DNA of 64,000 nt. Origin: Ipomoea triloba (Eukaryota > Streptophyta > Magnoliopsida > Solanales > Convolvulaceae). The notes under the pieces are model-generated. The model did no database searches and was not told the origin of the DNA. It saw only the letters and a program-made list of their open reading frames with translations. Shown in pieces: positions 9,650-19,292 of the stretch (positions are counted from its first letter, which is position 1; each line of letters opens with the position of its first letter). The translations under genes and the position numbers were made by a program. The stretch lies in NCBI RefSeq assembly GCF_003576645.1, contig NC_044917.1, positions 17,262,227 through 17,326,226 on the forward strand, given 5' to 3'.

Positions 9650-11415
9650 ATGGACAGCATGTTGTCGAGACATCTTCTCTTTGATCTTAGCAGGTTCGAT
9701 GACTGGAAAACACGCATGCTTGCGTATCTATCAGCCCTCCATGATGAGATGGCCGAAGTTATAACATCTGGACCAGTCAAGATCATGATGGTAAACACGA
9801 CTGCTGAGCAAACCAGAGATACACCAAAGTATGTCCCAAACCTAGGGAAGAATGGACAAGTGATGATAGGAAGAGAAACAACTTGGACAACATTGCCAAG
9901 GATATTCTCTTCAGAGCTATAGACGAAACCATCTTTCCAAAAGTAAGGAAAGTGCAAAACGGCAAAAGAGGTATGGGATACTTTGATGTTAATTGGTGAA
10001 GGTGACGAACAGGAAAGGAGAACAAGCTCACCGTGGCCATGAAGAAGTTCGAGGACTTCAAGATGAAGCCAGGGGAGAGCATCGACAGCATGGAATCTCG
10101 TTCATGAAGCTACAATAGAGATCAGTGATTCGAGAAGGAGATTCCACAAAAGGAGCTAAACCTGAAGGTCTTACGTGGCCTCACAAGGAGTGGGAATAAA
10201 GGTGATCACATGACGGATCACGAGGATTTGAAGAAACCACAACCGACAACTTTCGAGAGATCTCAAAGCCTTCGAGTTTCGAGATGTTTCCAAGAGATGA
10301 GGACAGTGTGGATCGACGGAAGTAGGCACTGTTGCGAGACCAACCATCCACTCTTCAAGGTCAGACTCCTAATCCTATGATGTTATGTATCTGACGAACA
10401 GTTTGCTCTTTTGCTAAGAAAATTCAGGAAATTCATGAAGATAGACACCGGAAGCACAACAAGTTCACCTTCCTCCTCAAGAAGGAAAAATGAGAATATA
10501 CCATCCAGAAGGAGGAGGAGGAAAATCAAGGTCTATGCTACAACTGTAGAAGACCGGGACATTCAAGGCGAATGCTCCTTACCCACTAAGTAAGCAAGCA
10601 TCAAGGCCAGAAGATAGGATATCCAAGGAGAAAGAGGAATCCTAAGGGAGAAGCCACACAAGTGGCTTCAAGGATCACAAAGACTATCTGCGCAGAAGGC
10701 GCTTGTTGCTGAGAACTCGAGAGGACAATCGAGGAGTCCGAGACGTCGAGCTCCAGCTGAAAGCAGCAGCAGCTCAGAGGATGAGAGGGGGCTCATCTGC
10801 TTATACACCGAGAAGAGAGAATCAATGCCTAATGGCCATTGAAAGAGGACACCAGGGACGTGTGGTTCATTGACAGTGGATGTTCGAGACATATGACTGG
10901 AAATCTAACACTGCTTGAGAACATCCAACCTATCGAAGGTCCCTTGGTGACATTTGGCGACAACGAGAAGAAGGGCGCACAAGAGCTGTTGGTGAAATCC
11001 AAAAGAATGAGCTGGTTATTAAAGGAGTGTCCTACGTTGAAGGGCTCAAGTTCAATCTCCTTAGTACAAGCCAGTTCTGTGACAAGGGCCACAAAGTTGT
11101 CTTCACCAAAAGCAAATGTCAGATTATGAACGAGGAATCTCTCGAAGTCGTCTTGGAAGCAGCAAGGAAAGGAAACATGTACATAGTGGATTGGAGGTCT
11201 GCAAAACCATCCCTATGTATGCTAGCAAGGAGCAAGGAAGATTTATGCTGGGATTGGCATAGTAAGCTTAGTCATCTGAACTTTAAAACTATCAACAAGC
11301 TTACTAAGAGGAACTAGTGGAAGGACTGCCCAAAGTGACGTTTCGAAAGGATAAAATTTGTGAGGCATGTCAACGTTGCAAACAGATCAAATCCTCTTTC
11401 AAGAGCAAAGCCGAG
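9650..11415 (+). pseudogene. Sirevirus gag, protease and pre-integrase, indel-ridden
   Basis: The Gag start at 9650 (MDSMLSRHLLFDLSRFDDW) matches the clean inverted copy at 13196. From about 9840 to 10850 the sequence then suffers many single-base deletions and a few insertions, a net loss of about 15 nt over 1.2 kb compared with that copy. The zinc knuckle survives near 10535-10577 but is out of frame. Downstream come protease (FIDSGCSRHMTG, about 10868-10905) and the pre-integrase zinc-binding region (DWHSKLSHLNF about 11253-11285, CEACQRC about 11360-11380). It stops at a 25-N gap directly after FKSKAE. It was probably one polyprotein. The error pattern looks more like unpolished sequence than natural decay. 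Confidence 0.85.
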
Positions 11416-11440
11416 NNNNNNNNNNNNNNNNNNNNNNNNN
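11416..11440. other. 25-N assembly gap at an inversion centre
   Basis: Exactly 25 N separate a plus-strand Gag-protease block from a minus-strand Gag block of the same element. A fixed-size 25-N gap is used by some gap-filling tools for unresolved gaps. Confidence 0.95.
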
Positions 11441-13196
11441 CATTGCTGGTGTATAGGGACGGTTTATGAATAGCTACTCTGGTCTTTTCTGTTGGTCCTT
11501 TATGACCTTTATTTGGTTTGGGTTGAGATCCTCCATTTCTTGAAGTTCCCAAACCATTGGTCTGTTTATCTCTCGAGAGATGGTCTTGATGGAACCCTAG
11601 ACCGGTTCTATCACTTGTAGGTCTGTGATCAACCACCATTTTCTCCATAGCTTTGGAGGAATTAGTGTATGATGCTATGACCTTTCGAAGATTAAGCTCT
11701 CTCGTCTCTCGAGCTTTGCACTCTTCAGATAGTAGGATTACTTTGGCTTCTAACTCACTTACTTTGAGAGTCAGCTCCAAATTCTCTTTCGAGACGTTCT
11801 TAAGCATATCTCTTTCAGCAGTTAGCTTGCTGTTTTCATCCATCACTCCAGCATGAGTGCTATTGGCGATGTTAAGGTTCCTTCTGAGCGATTCCAACAT
11901 CTCGAAGGGGTCCTCATCGCTTTTAAATGAAGAACAACGAGAGGTAGAAGTAGAGCAGCGAGATGTAGGAGTAGAGGTTACCTCGTTGTCAATGGCCATT
12001 AGGCATTGATTCTCCTCTTCCTCGGTGTATAAGCAGATGAGCCCCCTCTCATCCTCTGAGCTGCTGCTGCTTTCGCTGGAGCTCGACGTCTCGGACTCCT
12101 CGATTGTCCTCTCGAATTCTTCAGCAACAAGCGCCTTCCTGCGCTGATACGTCTTTGATGATCCTTTGAAGCCACCTTGTGTTGGCTTCTCCCTGGATTC
12201 CTCTATTCTCTTGGAATCCTTGCCTTCTTGGCCCTGATGCTTGCTTACTAGTGGGTAAGGGCATTCGGCCTTGAAATGTCCCGGTCTTCTACAGTTGTAG
12301 CATAGACCCTGATTTTCCTCCTCCGTCCTTCTGGATGGATATCTCTCATTTTTCCTTCTTGAGGAGGAAGGTGAACTTTTGTTGCTCTCCTGGTTCATCT
12401 TCATGTATTTCCTGAACTTTCTCACAAAGAGAGCAAACTGTTCGTCAGACATAACATTCATAGGATTAGAGTCTGACCTTGAAGATGTGGATGGTTGCTC
12501 AGCAACAAGTGCTACGTTTCGTCGATCCACAATGTCCTCATCTCTTGGGAACATCTCGAACTCGAAGGCTTTGAGATCCCGGAAGAGTTTGTCTGTTGTG
12601 GTTTCCTTCAGATCTCGGTGATCTCTCATCGTGATCACCTTTACTTCCCACTCCTTAGTGAGGCCACGTAAGACCTTCAGGTTCAGCTCCTTTTGTGGGA
12701 TCTCCTTTTCAAGGTCACTGATCTCGGTTGTGAGCTTCATGAACCGAGACTCCATGCTGTCGATGCTCTCTCCTGGCTTCATCTTGAAGTCTTCGAACTT
12801 CTTCATGGCCACGGTGAGCTTGTTTTCCTTTTCCTGTTCGTCACCTTCACCAATTAACATCAAAGTATCCCATACCTCTTTTGCCGTTTTGCACTTCCTC
12901 ACTTTTGGGAAGATGGTTTCGTCTATAGCTCTGAAGAGAATATCCTTGGCAATATTGTCCAGGTTGTTTCTCTTCCTATCATCACTGGTCCATTCTTCCC
13001 TAGGTTTTGGGATGTACTTTGGTGTTTCTTGGGTTTGAACTGCAGCAGTATTAACCATTAGGATCTTGACTGGTCCAGAAGTTAGAACCTCGGCCATCTC
13101 ATCATGGAGGGCTGATAAGTACGCAAGCATGCGTGTTTTCCAGTCGTCAAACCTGCTAAGATCAAAAAGAAGATGTCTCGACAACATGCTGTCCAT
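11441..13196 (-). CDS. Sirevirus Gag, intact frame, C-terminus lost in gap
   Basis: From the ATG at 13196 the frame is open for about 585 codons to the N gap. Gag forms the particle that packages element RNA. The N-terminal half contains the copia Gag core (NNLDNIAKDILFRAIDE, then TAKEVWDTLMLIGEGDEQE). A CCHC zinc knuckle (CYNCRRPGHFKAEC, C-x2-C-x4-H-x4-C) lies at about 12262-12303, around residue 300. A Ser/Glu-rich acidic region and a probable coiled coil (about residues 420-510) follow. The start fits its place 100 bp after the primer binding site. Apparent codons continuing past the gap are antisense sequence from the opposing block and are not part of the gene. It has the same orientation as pol at 3735-7201 and is its likely partner. 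Confidence 0.88.
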
Positions 13197-13295
13197 ATTG
13201 AAAAATTATCTCGTGCTTTGAAAATATTTAAGAAGATTTTTCAAAGAAGGATCTCTAGGCAATATAAACAAAGGTTTATATCGATCAGAGAACTT

Positions 13296-13307
13296 GCTCT
13301 GATACCA
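13296..13307 (-). other. Primer binding site, minus-strand element
   Basis: GCTCTGATACCA on the plus strand is the reverse complement of TGGTATCAGAGC. It sits between the LTR end at 13310 and the Gag start at 13196, the expected order for a minus-strand Ty1/copia element. Confidence 0.92.
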
Positions 13308-13309
13308 AT

Positions 13310-14040
13310 TGTTGGTCCCAAGGGGATGGGGTACAAGTCTAGAGGGGGGGGTGAATAGACTTGTATAAGATTTTGCAAATCTTTTCGACCTCTCGTGTGT
13401 ATTGAACTTAGGATGTTTAGGTTCGATACCTCACGAGGTGAAGACAAAGTTTTATGCGCAGCGGAAATGTTATCCCCTTTTAGTTAGCACGAGTTTGGGT
13501 TAGTTCGAGAGGTGTGATTATATGCAGTGCAATCGAGAAGTTAGCGAGAGATAAAAACAGAAAGTAAATGCAAGAGAGATTTTTAAGTGGTTCGGCCAAC
13601 CCGCCTACTTCCACTCTTCTTCCAGAAACTCCCTGGAAGGATTGCACTAAAAACTTCCCTTTCTAGTACAATAACGAGCGCTTGAGCTTTGATCACCAAG
13701 CCCGCCTCAAGCCTCAGGTTTTTCGCCCCGCTTCCAGTTACTCCACCTCTCGAGCACTTGACCTTTGATCACCAAGCCCGCGTCAAGCCTCAGGTTTCTT
13801 TCGCTCGGACAGCAGCCAGGTTACTCCGCCTCTCCTCAGGTTTTTCTCCCCGCTTCCAGTTACTCCACCTCTCGAGCGCTTGACCTTTGATCACCAAGCC
13901 CGCGTCAAGCCTCAGGTTTCTTTCGCTCGGACAGCAGCCAGGATACTCCACCTCTCTTGCTTAATCCAAAGCAAGGTGTTTTTGTTTGTCACAGTTGAAT
14001 GTAACAGGCTCCAATCTGACCACAAGCTATCGTTGAATCA
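13310..14040 (-). repeat. Sirevirus LTR, 3' part only, minus orientation
   Basis: This is the reverse complement of the LTR at 7757-9538 from its CA end back to the point equivalent to 8825. It is then cut abruptly in GTTGAATCA. The missing 5' part of exactly this LTR lies in the next block (14605-15674) in the opposite orientation. It also carries the 120-bp internal repeats. Confidence 0.88.
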
Positions 14041-14046
14041 TCTTTC

Positions 14047-15674
14047 CATATTATCACTGAGTAGGAAAAAAAAATAAAGGAAAGCAAAACTGACCTCCGA
14101 GTCATAAAAAAGCCATTCCTGACTCTTGATTAACTCACTGTTTCTTCCTTCTGGAACAACATAAGTCACCTTTTCATTACTTCTCATATTCTTAGGACCT
14201 ACAGGTGGAGACATTTGATAGCAAAGGCTTAAAATTTTTGCAGATCAGAGAAAGAAGAAGAAATGGGAGATAGAGTTGCTGGAATTGATCACTGCTTGTT
14301 TATTTAACTCGGTATATATGAAGCCTTTACAGTGGAAAGGCTTCCAACCTTTAATGAATGAATCATTAAATTCACATTGGACATGTAAACGTCCAAAAGT
14401 ATGGGAAAGAGTGTGTAATATTGTAATATTTACCAATCACTGAAAATAAAATTAAAACCCTCGTTTCTTTATTGTTCAGTGATGGTAATCGATCCATTTT
14501 ACCCATTAATTGCAATGATTAATTTTGTGCATCGAGCGGTGCAATAGTAATAAATATGAGAGAAAAGACGTGTGAATGCATATATTATGTACGACATAAT
14601 AAATTGTTAGGAACACCATGTAATAGGTTTTGATGATACCAACTGTTAAGTAAGAATCCCCAAGTCTCGATACATAGGCAAAACAATGTAAGTTCGATAA
14701 GTAAACTAAGAGCGAAAATACAACCGGGTAATTTGAGCTCAACTCGGGAAAATTTAAGCTTAAGGTAAACTTGTTTGAACAACTTAGAAGTTTTCGTGTT
14801 GTAAGCAAACAGATAGATCAGAAGCAGGCACGAGACAACTCTGGAGGAATAAGGGTCTACGAGACATCAACTAAGTCTCGAGACACAAGCCAAGTTCGAG
14901 AGGTAAGGACCTCTCGATATACCTATCGAGTTCGAGACGTAAAGAATATTCGAGAGATAGACCTCTCGATACATGGGATTGAAACATCAAGTGGTCGAGA
15001 CATCTTTTATGGTCTCGATAAACCGGCACTTCTCCAAGAGGCTGAATGTTAGTCAACATGTGCAGATAAAATACTCTAAGTTTGGAGAAGAAGAATATCA
15101 TGGAGATAAAATATTGAAGAGGTGCTGAGCGGGAGGTTTCAAAATGGACGGAAGTGGATGACACGTCAGACCTCCACCACAAACGGTCAAGAAGTGCACC
15201 AATCCTGAAGTGGTCAGATTCCCCAAACAAGGAATGATGGGAACATAAAAAGAGTAACTTTATCCAAAAGAAGCAAGTGAAGCATGAACTCAAGAAAGTG
15301 GAATATGGAATATTCACTACAAACAAAAGGCTCAAGTTACAAGACCACTACTCCATGAAAAATGCTGAAATTGTGCAAAGACCCATGTTCGGCGTGGGAG
15401 ACCAATTTCAAACGGAATAGTTTTCCCTCCAACGGAACTATTCTTCTACTCTCATATATAAGGACGTAAAGACACAGAAAAAAAGGGGGTTGTGAAAGAG
15501 GTCAAGAGGTTAAAGAGGTGTCTGATAAAAACGTTCCAGTGCAAAGTGCTTAACTTGGAATATCATCCTGATATTCAATACAGCGAGAGAACACATCTTA
15601 GTGTTCGAAGAGAGTTACAAAGCTAAACTGTCATACATCCAGAAGGTGACCAAAGCTGCTCTACATCAAAGTTG
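14047..15674 (+). repeat. 1,628-bp direct repeat, copy 2 (exon-like flank plus LTR 5' part)
   Basis: This is a copy of 7199-8826. It holds the exon-like segment (14095-14214, minus), its promoter-like region, the LTR start TGTTAGG at 14605 and the LTR up to the equivalent of 8826. It then switches without transition to an inverted LTR. Re-inverting this block would complete the LTR at 13310-14040. Confidence 0.88.
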
Positions 15675-17429
15675 TATAAGATTTTGCAAATCTTTTCGCT
15701 CTCGTGTGTATTGAACTTAGGATGTTTAGGTTCGATACCTCACGAGGTGAAGACAAGTTTTATGCGCAGCGGAAATATTTATCCCCTTTTGTTAGCACGA
15801 GTTTGGTTAGTTCGAGAGGTGTGATTATATGCAGTGCAATCGAGAAGTTAGCGAGAGATAAAAACAGAAAGTAAATGCAAGAGAGATTTTTAAGTGGTTC
15901 GGCCAACCCGCCTACTTCCACTCTTCTTCCAGAAACTCCCTGGAAGGATTGCACTAAAAACTTCCCTTTCTAGTACAATAACGAGCGCTTGAGCTTTGAT
16001 CACCAAGCCCGCCTCAAGCCTCAGGTTTTCGCCCCGCTTCCAGTTACTCCACCTCTCGAGCACTTGACCTTTGATCACCAAGCCCGCGTCAAGCCTCAGG
16101 TTTCTTTCGCTCGGACAGCAGCCAGGTTACTCCGCCTCTCCTCAGGTTTTCCCCGCTTCCAGTTACTCCACCTCTCGAGCACTTGACCTTTTGATCACCA
16201 AGCCCGCGTCAAGCCTCAGGTTTCTTTCACTCGGACAGCTGCCAGGTTACTCCACCTCTCTTGCTTAATCCAAAGCAAGGTGTTTTTGTTTGTCACAGTT
16301 GAATGTAACAGGCTCCAATCTGACCACAAGCTATCGTTGAATCAGCTTCAATGTATAGCAGCTTCGGTCACCTTCTGGATGTATAACAGTTTAAGCTTTG
16401 TAACTCTCTTGAAACACTAAGATGTGTTTTCTCGCTATTTTGAATATCAGGATGATATTCCAAGTTAAGCACTTTGCACTGGAACGTTTTTTTCAGACAC
16501 CTCTTGTTAACCTCTTGACCTCTTTCACAACCCCTTTTTTCAACCACACTTCTTCTGTGTCTTTACGTCCTTATATATGAGAGTAGAAGAATAGTTCCGT
16601 TGGAGGGAAAACTATTCCGTTTGAAATTGGTCTCCCACGCCGAACATGGGTCTTTGCACAATTTCAGCATTTTTCATGGAGTAGTGGTCTTGTAACTTGA
16701 GCCTTTTGTTTTGTAGTGAATATTCCATATTCCACTTTCTTGAGTTCATGCTTCACTTGCTTCTTTTGGATAAAGTTACTCTTTTTATGTTCCCATCATT
16801 CCTTGTTTGGGGAATCTGACCACTTCAGGATTGGTGCACTTCTTGACCGTTTGTGGTGGAGGTCTGACGTGTCATCCACTTCCGTCCATTTTGAAACCTC
16901 CCGCTCAGCACCTCTTCAATATTTTATCTCCATGATATTCTTCTTCTCCAAACTTAGAGTATTTTATCTGCACATGTTGACTAACATTCAGCCTCTTGGA
17001 GAAGTGCCGGTTTATCGAGACCATAAAAGATGTCTCGACCACTTGATGTTTCAATCCCATGTATCGAGAGGTCTATCTCTCGAATATTCTTTACGTCTCG
17101 AACTCGATAGGTATATCGAGAGGTCCTTACCTCTCGAACTTGGCTTGTGTCTCGAGACTTAGTTGATGTCTCGTAGACCCTTATTCCTCCAGAGTTGTCT
17201 CGTGCCTGCTTCTGATCTATCTGTTTGCTTACAACACGAAAACTTCTAAGTTGTTCAAACAAGTTTACCTTAAGCTTAAATATTTCCCGAGTTGAGCTCA
17301 AATTACCCGGTTGTATTTTCGCTCTTAGTTTACTTATCGAACTTACATTGTTTTGCCTATGTATCAAGACTTGGGGATTCTTACTTAACAGTTGGTATCA
17401 TCAAAACCTATTACATGATGTTCCTAACA
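15671..17429 (-). repeat. Sirevirus LTR, minus orientation, missing about 50 bp at its 3' end
   Basis: The sequence is the reverse complement of the 7757-9538 LTR from near its 3' end to its TGTTAGGAAC start, read here as GTTCCTAACA at 17429. The first about 50 bp (the CCAACA end and G/C-rich tract) are absent at the junction with the preceding block. It differs from the other copies by scattered substitutions and indels, so it is a separate, slightly diverged LTR. It abuts the middle of an older Gag at 17430. Confidence 0.85.
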
Positions 17430-18008
17430 GCAATGACTTTCATCTCACATGACTTAGGTAGTCATCGGAGAACCTTCAAGTTAATCTCTTTCTGAGTTAA
17501 GTCCTTTCCAAGGTCGGCTATTTCTCTCAGCAGCTTCATGAATCGGATTTCCATTTTGGCTATTGATTCTCTAGTAACCATTCGAAAGTCTTTGAACCTC
17601 TTAATGGCTATAGTCAATTTTGTTTTCCTTTTCTTGCTCATCGCCTTCTCCGATCAGCATGAGTTCATTCCAAATATTATTCGCCGTCTTAAACTTTCTT
17701 ATCCTCGGGAAGAGAGTTTCATCAACCGTCTTGAACAATATATACTTAGTTATATTGTCTAGGTTGTTTGTTGTCCTATCCTTAGATGTACATGCATGTC
17801 GAGACTTTTGAATGTAGGCTGGAGCATCTGAACTTAGTGCAATCGCAGTACTCACCATCATACTCTCCACTGGGACATCAGTGATGACCTCCCACATTTT
17901 GTCATGTAGGGCAAATAAATGTGCATGCATTTACACCTTCCAATCATCAATTTTTTTTTGAAAAGAATCGTCAAATTTATTTAAGTTGAACATAAGGTGT
18001 TTAGACAT
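17430..18008 (-). pseudogene. Older Sirevirus Gag fragment
   Basis: The start codon is at 18008 (MSKHLMFNLNKFDD), with a stop about 20 codons on and frameshifts later. The fragment clearly aligns with the younger Gag: FALHDKMWEV, TTNNLDNITKYILFKTVDE and LMLIGEGDEQEKENK match its core. It ends at 17430, where the LTR was inserted or joined. It represents a related but distinct family and cannot be functional. Confidence 0.8.
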
Positions 18009-18119
18009 GTGATGATATATTTTTGAAGGAAAATTTTTACGTGCAAGTGAAAATGATTTTTTCTTTGAAAAGAGATCACTAGGCAGTATACACAGCGTGT
18101 TTATCGATCAAGGTAACTA

Positions 18120-18130
18120 CTCTGATACCA
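18120..18130 (-). other. Primer binding site of the older Sirevirus
   Basis: CTCTGATACCA is the reverse complement of TGGTATCAGAG. It lies between the older Gag and the TGTTGG LTR boundary at 18133. Confidence 0.85.
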
Positions 18131-18132
18131 CT

Positions 18133-18905
18133 TGTTGGTCTCAATAGGACTTGTTACAAGTCTAAGGGGGGGTGAATAGACTTGCATATGTTTTGAAAAT
18201 TTTAACTATTCGGTTAAGCATATCCGAATGGTTACTTCTTCATAGATAACCTTTTGTTGAGTATACACAACGAAAAATATTTTAACCCCATTTTAATTGT
18301 TTTGCACGTAAGGTTTGTTCTTTCAAAATGTTAGAAGTTTAAGTGTGTAAATGAATGTAATAAAGTAAAACAATAGAGAGATAGAGGGAGAGTGAGTGAG
18401 AGAGATAGAGAGAGTGAGTGAGAGAGATAGAGAGGGTTTGTAGTGGTTCGGGCAACTCTGCATACTCCAATCTTCTCCTTTAAACTCCAAAGGAGATTTG
18501 CACTAATCCCTTTAATTAGTAGAAAACGAACACTCAAGCCTTGAACATAAATCCGACCTTGAGTTTCTTAGGTTTCTCAAGTCCACACGAGTTTATCTTG
18601 GATCTTTCTACTTCTACCGAGTAAAGATAAAAGATTTCAAAGAAAAGATTCTTTGATTCTCTAACTAGAAGACTTGGCTCTTGATATTGAACTTTTTCTT
18701 CACTTTGAGTAGCACAAGTTTCTATTTTGGATTTGGCATTATAGCTTTAAATCATCTCATTAGTCACGTAGATGAAATTCGAAAGTTTTTGAACACTTGA
18801 ATATTTTTCTCTTAATCGACCAGCACCTTCTTCAGTCTTAAATGAAGGTATTTATAGACATTTTGAAATGATGAATATGTTGGAGGGAAACTCATTTCAA
18901 ACGCC
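18133..18905 (-). repeat. Older Sirevirus LTR, truncated, with (GA)n microsatellite
   Basis: It begins TGTTGGTCTC next to the primer site and shows recognisable, diverged similarity to the younger LTR (GTGGTTCGG, the AAACTCCAAAGGAG region, and GTTGGAGGGAAA near 18885). A GAGAGA/GAGTGA microsatellite occupies about 18373-18435. Homology fades at about 18905, so the U3 part is missing. Confidence 0.7.
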
Positions 18906-19292
18906 TTTTTATCATCGATTAATGGCGGGTAATACGTGTTGGCCCGCGGGTTACATAGGCCATGAGGCCAACCCGTATAACAAAGGTACCCCTTAAAGGC
19001 TAAACGGGACTGGCTGTCTGGACCGGGTCGGAGAAATATACAACCCAGCCTGCCTAAACAAAGACTAAACGGGCTCAACTCGGCAAATTGGGCCCCTTTT
19101 TAAATCTCTAAATGTGGTTACTCACCCTCAGTTTTCAATTTTAGTTTAGAAGGTCTAGCCTGCCCGATAAGCCCGGTAACCCGAATCTGAAAAATAAAAT
19201 AATAAAATAATCGATTAGCCTAAAGCAATAAGCTCAATAGCCCAATAGGCTAGCCCAAAACCGACCGGGCTAGCCCGATTGACATCCCTATG
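18906..19292. repeat. Unclassified G/C-rich interspersed sequence
   Basis: This stretch is rich in GGCCC, GCCCG and GGGCTAGCCCG words (for example 19240-19285). It lies between the older LTR and an integrase fragment. No coding frame or terminal repeats were recognised. Confidence 0.4.

Noticed and set aside
11370..11440. Gag frame continuing through the 25-N gap
   Set aside because: The codons beyond the gap are antisense of the opposing pre-integrase block; the frame is open only by chance.
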